Assembly (NCBI GenBank): GCA_019413955.1
Contig: DXMX01000005.1
Coordinates: forward strand, 33,444 to 44,101
Reading direction: 5' to 3'
DNA from: Collinsella sp.
GTDB lineage: Bacteria; Actinomycetota; Coriobacteriia; Coriobacteriales; Coriobacteriaceae
DNA length: 10,658 bases
Under the pieces are notes generated by a model that was not told the DNA's origin, did no database searches, and was given only the letters and a program-made list of their open reading frames with translations. The translations under genes and the position numbers were made by a program. Shown one piece after another: positions 7,584 to 10,658 of this stretch. The number at the start of each line of letters is the position of its first letter. The first letter of the stretch is position 1.

Positions 7584-7812
7584 TGAAGCGCGTCCTGATT
7601 TGATGCTGGGAATGGGATGTGCTTTCCTTTTGCGACCTTTGGCGGAAAGTGCGTTCCAGATTTCGGCTTCAGAATGGGATGCCGTTTCCGGATCGGCCCT
7701 CAGGCGGAAACTACGACCCGGAATTTGGCTCCAAAACGGGATACGCTTTCCCGGTGGCATCTCAGGGTGGGACGCATTTTCCGGTAGAGGCCTGGGACGG
7801 AAGGCGTGTCCC
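7582..7812. repeat. Alternating inverted 14-mer array C (about four units, one rearranged)
   Basis: Clear forward motifs start at 7644, 7706 and 7799; clear reverse motifs start at 7614, 7676, 7738 and 7769. Gaps of 18 and 16 bp match arrays A and B, except between the reverse motifs at 7738 and 7769, which lie 17 bp apart in the same orientation, as if about 31 bp with one forward motif had been lost. A degenerate forward copy (GAAGCGCGTCC) sits at the expected place, 7582-7595, and overlaps the ATPase stop codon. The array fills most of 7584-7830; I find no gene there. Confidence 0.85.
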
Positions 7813-7882
7813 AGAATCCGGCTAATCCGATGGCCAGGTGGTTGAGCGAGCGGGCTCCGAGGCTCCATTACTGAAAATTCAT

Positions 7883-7911
7883 TTGTTAAACCTGGCAACC
7901 GTGGGTAGAAT
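7883..7911 (+). promoter_or_regulatory. Sigma-70-type promoter for a candidate antisense RNA
   Basis: TTGTTA (7883-7888), a 17-bp spacer and TAGAAT (7906-7911) form the best promoter match in the window. Transcription would begin near 7918. No protein start with a ribosome site follows on this strand, but a short structured segment and a terminator do, so the product is probably a small RNA. Confidence 0.7.
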
Positions 7912-7918
7912 AAAGTCG

Positions 7919-7953
7919 ACGGCAGCCCAAGAGTGATAGCTGGGCAGCGCCGT
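7919..7953 (-). terminator. Possible terminator of the small toxin-like mRNA
   Basis: Read on the minus strand, the stem ACGGC/GCCGT plus GCCCA/TGGGC lies 25 nt past the peptide stop codon and is followed by CTTTATT. The T run is short, so strength is uncertain. On the plus strand the same stem is the 5' hairpin of the antisense RNA, so both transcripts would share it. Confidence 0.4.
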
Positions 7954-7964
7954 TACTTAGTTCA

Positions 7965-8003
7965 AGGGGTCAATGCCTTAACGGCGTCGACCCCTCTTCT
8001 TTT
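7965..8003 (+). terminator. Intrinsic terminator of the antisense RNA
   Basis: AGGGGTC (7965-7971) pairs with GACCCCT (7989-7995); an inner GCC/GGC (7975-7977, 7983-7985) can stack across a symmetric internal loop; TCTTCTTTT (7995-8003) follows. The right arm and T run lie inside the last codons of the minus-strand small ORF. Confidence 0.7.
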
Positions 8004-8103
8004 GCTTCGTACGCTGCTTAAGTGCCTCGGAAAGTCCGATAAGCGCCGTGAGGAGCGAGACCAAAGCGGTCAGGAGCTTCACGAAATCAATCAGATCGGT
8101 CAT
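7978..8103 (-). CDS. Small hydrophobic peptide with basic tail, candidate SOS-controlled type I toxin
   Basis: A 41-codon ORF. Residues about 4-28 (LIDFVKLLTALVSLLTALIG and following) are a hydrophobic to amphipathic helix with D6, K9 and E26 at intervals; the last 13 residues, KQRTKQKKRGRRR, are strongly basic. This layout is typical of membrane-acting type I toxins and recalls TisB in size and residue pattern, though I do not claim homology. ATG at 8101-8103 is chosen because GGGAGGT (8111-8117) is 7-8 nt upstream; an in-frame ATG at 8107-8109 is too close, and one at 8167-8169 overlaps the promoter -10. The 3' end is covered by a convergent antisense RNA, the ribosome site is hairpinned, and a LexA-like box overlaps the promoter. 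An alternative is a small membrane protein unrelated to toxicity. The peptide is probably real; the toxin role is inferred. Confidence 0.68.
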   Translation of the reverse strand: MTDLIDFVKLLTALVSLLTALIGLSEALKQRTKQKKRGRRR

Positions 8104-8107
8104 GGGC

Positions 8108-8129
8108 ATCACCTCCCGTCGCATGGAGG
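8108..8129 (-). promoter_or_regulatory. Shine-Dalgarno of the small peptide, predicted to be sequestered
   Basis: On the mRNA, GGGAGGTGAT (8117-8108) is close to a perfect anti-16S match. The GGAGG core (8112-8116) is complementary to CCTCC (8125-8129) across an 8-nt loop, a 5-bp stem of G-C pairs plus one A-U. Masking of a strong ribosome site is common in type I toxin mRNAs. Confidence 0.55.
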
Positions 8130-8167
8130 GCGCTGCCCGGCACATGGAACTGCCGTCAACAACTGCC

Positions 8168-8197
8168 ATTCTATCAAAGCGCGGTCATAAATACGAA
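8168..8197 (-). promoter_or_regulatory. Promoter of the small peptide gene
   Basis: On the minus strand, TAGAAT (8173-8168) is a good -10 and is identical to the -10 of the antisense RNA promoter. TTCGTA (8197-8192) is a poor -35 at 18-bp spacing. Transcription would start near 8161, giving a 5' UTR of about 58 nt that contains the masked ribosome site. The -35 lies partly inside the LexA-like box. Confidence 0.5.
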
Positions 8198-8207
8198 TAT
8201 ATGTTCG
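8194..8207. promoter_or_regulatory. LexA (SOS) box
   Basis: CGAATATATGTTCG matches the Gram-positive/actinobacterial SOS consensus CGAAC-N4-GTTCG at 9 of 10 defined positions, the exception being T for C at the fifth base. The flanking A at 8208 extends the right half to GTTCGA. It overlaps the -35 of the minus-strand peptide promoter and abuts a plus-strand GATAAT (8207-8212). I found no second box of this kind in the window. Confidence 0.62.
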
Positions 8208-8217
8208 ATAATAACAG

Positions 8218-8403
8218 CAACGTGATTCCCTCGAATAGCAGCCTTTCGTAAGGGCGGCAGAAGACGGCGCTGGGCGATTGGGGATAGACGCGCAGGTCTT
8301 CGTCACCGAAAGCCCGTTTGATTAACCAGCCCTCTGTAGGTGCACTGCATATTGATGGGCTCGGGATGACCGCTGATTCAAGTCACCGGGCCTAAATCTT
8401 TTT
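8218..8403 (+). ncRNA. Possible structured leader or small RNA ending in an intrinsic terminator
   Basis: No plus-strand gene precedes the strong terminator at 8358-8403, so a plus-strand transcript must begin upstream; GATAAT at 8207-8212 is a candidate -10 with a poor -35, making the start position a guess. Within it, CCTT-TCGT-AAGG (8242-8253) and GAAGAC-g-GCGC / GCGC-ag-GTCTTC (8260-8270 with 8290-8301) fold as hairpins. AGCCC (8328-8332) can pair with GGGCT (8357-8361), the left arm of the terminator, as an antiterminator would. It may be a separate RNA or a regulatory leader of the exonuclease gene. I recognise no known RNA family. Confidence 0.35.
8358..8403 (+). terminator. Intrinsic terminator upstream of the exonuclease gene
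   Basis: GGCTCGG (8358-8364) and TGAC (8367-8370) pair with GTCA (8382-8385) and CCGGGCC (8386-8392), 11 bp with a 2-nt bulge and an 11-nt loop, followed by a tail ending TCTTTTT (8397-8403). It lies about 160 bp before the exonuclease start. The interval 8404-8565 shows no convincing gene. Confidence 0.72.
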
Positions 8404-8565
8404 CATGCATTTGAATAGAGCGGGCAACTCTCTTGGGGCCGTCTGCATGGCGTGTGCCTGGCGCATGGTATTGCGCCCCACTTTCATGTCCGTACGGGCG
8501 CTTATCCTTACGGCAATGTAGCCGCCTATGTAGCAAGCGGCAGGCAACGGAGAAAGGCCCTAACC

Positions 8566-9300
8566 GTGTCAGCTGAAAAGACGCCGTGTATCTCGGCTAT
8601 CGATACGACGAACTTTGCGCGCCAGATTGTGCTGGACTTTGAGTTTGCGCCGGTGCCAAAGCAGCGCCAGCGCCGTGGGCTGCGCAATGAGATTATTGAG
8701 GCCGGCGCCGTCAAGCTCGATTACCACGGCAACGTTATGGGTGAGTTCTCGCAGTTTGTGCAGACAGAATTTACCGAAGGCGTTGCGTATCCCGTCCGCG
8801 AGCTTACGGGGATATCGGCTGTGGACACCGCGATGGCCGATCCGCTCTATGTGGTGATCAAAAGGCTCAGCGATTGGATCGGTCGCTACTCCGCCCAGGT
8901 GGTTTGTTGGAGTGGGGCGGATCGTCGACAGCTTTTGACCGAGTGCCAGGCAAAGCACATCGACCTTTCCGCATTTCCTACGGACTGGGCCGACCTGCAG
9001 GCGTTTTACACCTCGATCATGGACGTGGGCAGCCACGGGTGTGTCTCTTTGAGTGACGCGGCGACGTGGTTTGGCATCGAGTTCGACGAGTCGACGGGTC
9101 ACGCCCACAGCGCCCTAGCCGATGCGCGCGTGACCGCTAAGTTGCTCAAGCAGGTAATGGACGGGGGCTACCACGTGAGCCCGCGTGCCCAGGAAGTCCG
9201 CCAGCGGTGGGGGATGGGCGAGCGAGCCCAGACACGCCTTTCCAGCAAGTGCCCCGAGCTGAGCGATCTGCTGCTGAAGCTGAAGGCGGAGGGGAGATAG
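8566..9300 (+). CDS. DEDDh-family 3'-5' exonuclease (DnaQ/RNase T superfamily)
   Basis: From GTG at 8566 the protein has 244 residues. This start is chosen because GGAGAAAGG (8549-8557) lies 8 nt upstream; an in-frame GTG at 8452 would add 38 residues unlike the family and has no good ribosome site. The DEDDh residues are visible: D24 and E26 in VLDFEFAP, the EIIEAGAVKLD strand at 42-52, TGIS at 81-84, a D119 in CWSGADRRQLL, and H181 with D186 in HSALADA. This is a full-length single domain with a short helical C-terminal extension. Such enzymes remove nucleotides from 3' ends of DNA or RNA; the substrate cannot be told from sequence, though the long EFAP-type first motif resembles stand-alone ERI-1/KapD-like nucleases. 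The gene follows a terminator-containing leader that may share the LexA box with the small peptide gene. Confidence 0.85.
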   Translation: MSAEKTPCISAIDTTNFARQIVLDFEFAPVPKQRQRRGLRNEIIEAGAVKLDYHGNVMGEFSQFVQTEFTEGVAYPVRELTGISAVDTAMADPLYVVIKRLSDWIGRYSAQVVCWSGADRRQLLTECQAKHIDLSAFPTDWADLQAFYTSIMDVGSHGCVSLSDAATWFGIEFDESTGHAHSALADARVTAKLLKQVMDGGYHVSPRAQEVRQRWGMGERAQTRLSSKCPELSDLLLKLKAEGR

Positions 9301-9342
9301 GGGGCGTTAGCTGTCTGCGTGGCGCGTGCCTGTCGTGTATCG

Positions 9343-10578
9343 CTACTCTTCCTGCTGCTCGGCAGGCAGGATGTAGACGTTCTCGGCGTCCACGGCGATT
9401 TGCGTGGGGCGGTTGTAGAGGGTGTCGATCTCCATTATGCTCTGCCTGAACGGCGCGACGTCGGGCGTCTTTGCCTGGTGGAGCTTCTCGATGAGTTTCT
9501 CGGATTGCTCGTCGTTGAACCTGCCGATGTCCTCTCCTGCACCCTCAAGCGCCTCGTCTATGGGCGTGAACTCGCCGATGGGCGTCGCCGCGATGACGCG
9601 ACCGAGCATCTTGCCAGCGGACGCGATGCCGCCCAGAAGTGCCACGTCGATAGTGTCGGCAGCGCTTGCCTCGAGTGCGTCGTAACACTCGGTGTAGAGC
9701 TCGCGGTACGCAAGCGAGTCCGCTTCGATTTTTGCGGCAGTGTCTGCGAGCTTTGCGGACTCGAAGTTCTGGGTGAGCATGGGCTCGAGGAACAGCGAGA
9801 ACGCGTGGATATAGGTGGCGAGCTGGTAGTCCTTGAGATAGTCGAGAACCTGGTCGAGACGCCTTTTCACGTCGTCTCGCACCTCGATGAACCCTTTCTT
9901 TTTCAGGTCCGCCTGCGCCTGCGAGCGGAAGAGTTCCATGTCACGCGTGGACGCGCGCTCGATGTCGAGCACCATCATATGGGCGTTGGCCATGTAGGTG
10001 GCGTCGCCGCAGTTGAAGCTGTAACCGTTGAGGATATCTGCGAGCGTCTTGAGATCGCCACGCATGTTGGCCTTGTCGCGCTGACGCATGTACTCGAACA
10101 TTTCGTCGACGGACTCCTGGATGGAGTCGAGCTTTTGGTTTATCTGCGCGATTGCGGCTGCCATGAACAACGACGTTGGATCGTAAGGCACCTGCGTGAC
10201 GCTTGTGGCGATGTCGCCCTCGACTACGTGGAGGCGCGCCTGCCCGAAACCCTTGGCCGCATCGCGGTAGGACCCCATGAGGCCGCTGCCGTCCTTGAAC
10301 GATTGAAGTATCGATGGGTCAAGCGGATTGCCAAACTTGTCGGTTGGCCGGAGCAGCATAGGCACACTCACCGTATTGGTGACGGTGCGGAATGTCGAGG
10401 GAAGTGAGGCGAGCGCTATGCCGAGCTGGGGGACTCGTTCGAGCGGGAGCTTGATGGCGCCGGAGACGTCCGCCCGCTCCTGAGTGAGCGCGAGGTGGAT
10501 TTTGGTGGATGCGAGTTGTTTTGCCACGAGTTCCTCTCGGCCGTCATCCGCCGAGGGTTTGGTCTCGTTGTCTGCCAT
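9343..10578 (-). CDS. Unrecognised helical protein, 411 residues
   Basis: ATG at 10576-10578 is preferred to the in-frame ATG 36 bp upstream, because AAGGAG (10585-10590) sits 6 nt before it. The N-terminal 25 residues are polar and charged, with no signal peptide. Residues about 145-250 look like long helices, possibly coiled coil (INQKLDSIQESVDEMFEYM at 146-164, LDQVLDYLKDYQ at 241-252). A glycine- and alanine-rich apolar stretch, VALLGGIASAGKMLGRVIAA at 312-331, could be buried or membrane-associated. The C-terminus (IAVDAENVYIL) looks like a short beta element. I do not recognise the family. The gene is convergent with the exonuclease gene (42 bp between stops, no clear terminator), and the window ends 80 bp upstream of its start. 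GATAAT on the minus strand (10618-10613) is a possible -10 without a good -35. Confidence 0.75.
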   Translation of the reverse strand: MADNETKPSADDGREELVAKQLASTKIHLALTQERADVSGAIKLPLERVPQLGIALASLPSTFRTVTNTVSVPMLLRPTDKFGNPLDPSILQSFKDGSGLMGSYRDAAKGFGQARLHVVEGDIATSVTQVPYDPTSLFMAAAIAQINQKLDSIQESVDEMFEYMRQRDKANMRGDLKTLADILNGYSFNCGDATYMANAHMMVLDIERASTRDMELFRSQAQADLKKKGFIEVRDDVKRRLDQVLDYLKDYQLATYIHAFSLFLEPMLTQNFESAKLADTAAKIEADSLAYRELYTECYDALEASAADTIDVALLGGIASAGKMLGRVIAATPIGEFTPIDEALEGAGEDIGRFNDEQSEKLIEKLHQAKTPDVAPFRQSIMEIDTLYNRPTQIAVDAENVYILPAEQQEE

Positions 10579-10658
10579 AGCGTGCTCCTTGCTTACGTTG
10601 ATAGTCGTGGGCATTATCTCACCGTTGAGCGGCCTGCTGGGACGGGACGGACTAGTGG

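Larger units (their letters stand above)
7918..8003 (+). ncRNA. Candidate antisense antitoxin RNA (about 86 nt)
   Basis: Boundaries come from the promoter just upstream and the intrinsic terminator at 7965-8003. The 5' part folds as ACGGC-A-GCCCA (7919-7929) with TGGGC-AGC-GCCGT (7941-7953) around an 11-nt loop. The 3' part is the terminator hairpin. The last 26 nt are exactly complementary to the final codons and stop of the small basic-tail ORF on the minus strand (7978-8103), and the rest would be complementary to that mRNA's 3' UTR. Convergent, 3'-overlapping antisense RNAs of this size are typical of type I antitoxins. CGCCGTTA (7948-7955) and TAACGGCG (7979-7986) offer a competing pairing. 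The RNA itself is inferred; no transcript evidence is available. Confidence 0.6.

Noticed and set aside
4365..7812. CRISPR array, suggested by regular repeat and spacer lengths
   Set aside because: Motifs alternate in orientation, spacers are themselves related between units and arrays, the period is fixed by 18/16 gaps, and no cas gene is visible. This is not CRISPR organisation.
4365..7812. Integron attC sites, suggested by imperfect inverted repeats beside single genes
   Set aside because: No GTTRRRY core sites, units are in multi-copy tandem arrays, and no integrase is present in the window.
7488..7898. A 136-codon minus-strand open frame through array C
   Set aside because: It consists of repeat-derived sequence and overlaps the end of the ATPase gene antisense. 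The open frame follows from the repeat composition, not from coding selection.
8358..8403. A tRNA 3' half, suggested by GATTCAAGTC beside a 7-bp GC-rich stem
   Set aside because: The two stem arms are only 21 nt apart, the T-stem does not pair around the supposed T-loop, and no D or anticodon arm exists. It is an intrinsic terminator.
8447..8521. A 24-codon ORF between the terminator and the exonuclease start, as a possible leader peptide
   Set aside because: Only a weak, distant G-rich stretch precedes the ATG, and there is no run of regulatory codons or conserved feature to support translation.
8452..8565. A 38-residue N-terminal extension of the exonuclease from GTG at 8452
   Set aside because: No good ribosome site at 8452, the added residues do not resemble the family, and GTG at 8566 has GGAGAAAGG at proper spacing.
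8439..9340. Similar sequences on either side of the exonuclease gene (GTCTGCATGGCGTGTGCCTG at 8441 and GTCTGCGTGGCGCGTGCCTG at 9313) as possible insertion duplications
   Set aside because: The similarity covers only about 20 bp with mismatches in GC-rich sequence, there is no mobile-element gene, and the flanks differ. I consider it weak, though an alignment of the empty site in relatives would settle it.

Overview
The window looks like a chromosomal segment of a high-GC, anaerobic, gut-type actinobacterium, most likely class Coriobacteriia (Collinsella or a close relative). This rests on the strongly G/C-biased third codon positions, the YgfK / selenium-dependent xanthine dehydrogenase gene set, and an AbiEi/DUF559-type protein of a kind common in Actinobacteria. 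No rRNA or tRNA is present to confirm the taxon.

Region 1 (1-4347) is a co-directional operon: the 3' end of a ygfK-type FAD/iron-sulfur oxidoreductase, a small ferredoxin with four [4Fe-4S] motifs, and a complete 925-residue molybdenum hydroxylase of the selenium-dependent xanthine dehydrogenase family. The hydroxylase has its own [2Fe-2S] domain but no FAD domain. The three proteins form a plausible electron path between purines and NAD(P)H. A long stem-loop and a textbook intrinsic terminator close the operon.

Region 2 (about 4350-7830) is accessory DNA: a minus-strand AbiEi-like/DUF559 protein and a plus-strand AAA ATPase with a C-terminal nuclease-like domain. They are separated and bounded by three arrays of one striking repeat. 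In it a 14-bp motif (framework GGAAA-n5-TCCC) is laid down in alternating orientation with alternating 18- and 16-bp spacers, giving a 62-bp period. The ATPase gene is preceded by a perfect 25-bp inverted repeat containing two identical 14-bp palindromes 30 bp apart.

Region 3 (about 7880-9300) holds what I consider the best candidate for an undescribed system: an apparent SOS-controlled type I toxin-antitoxin locus. A 41-codon minus-strand ORF encodes a hydrophobic/amphipathic peptide with a very basic tail. Its strong Shine-Dalgarno sequence lies in a predicted hairpin, and its promoter is overlapped by a near-consensus LexA box. A convergent plus-strand promoter drives a predicted ~86-nt antisense RNA that ends, at an intrinsic terminator, inside the last codons of the peptide gene. 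The same LexA box may face a divergent plus-strand leader with its own terminator, lying ahead of a DEDDh exonuclease gene.

Region 4 (9343-10658) carries a minus-strand gene for an unrecognised, mostly helical 411-residue protein, convergent with the exonuclease gene.
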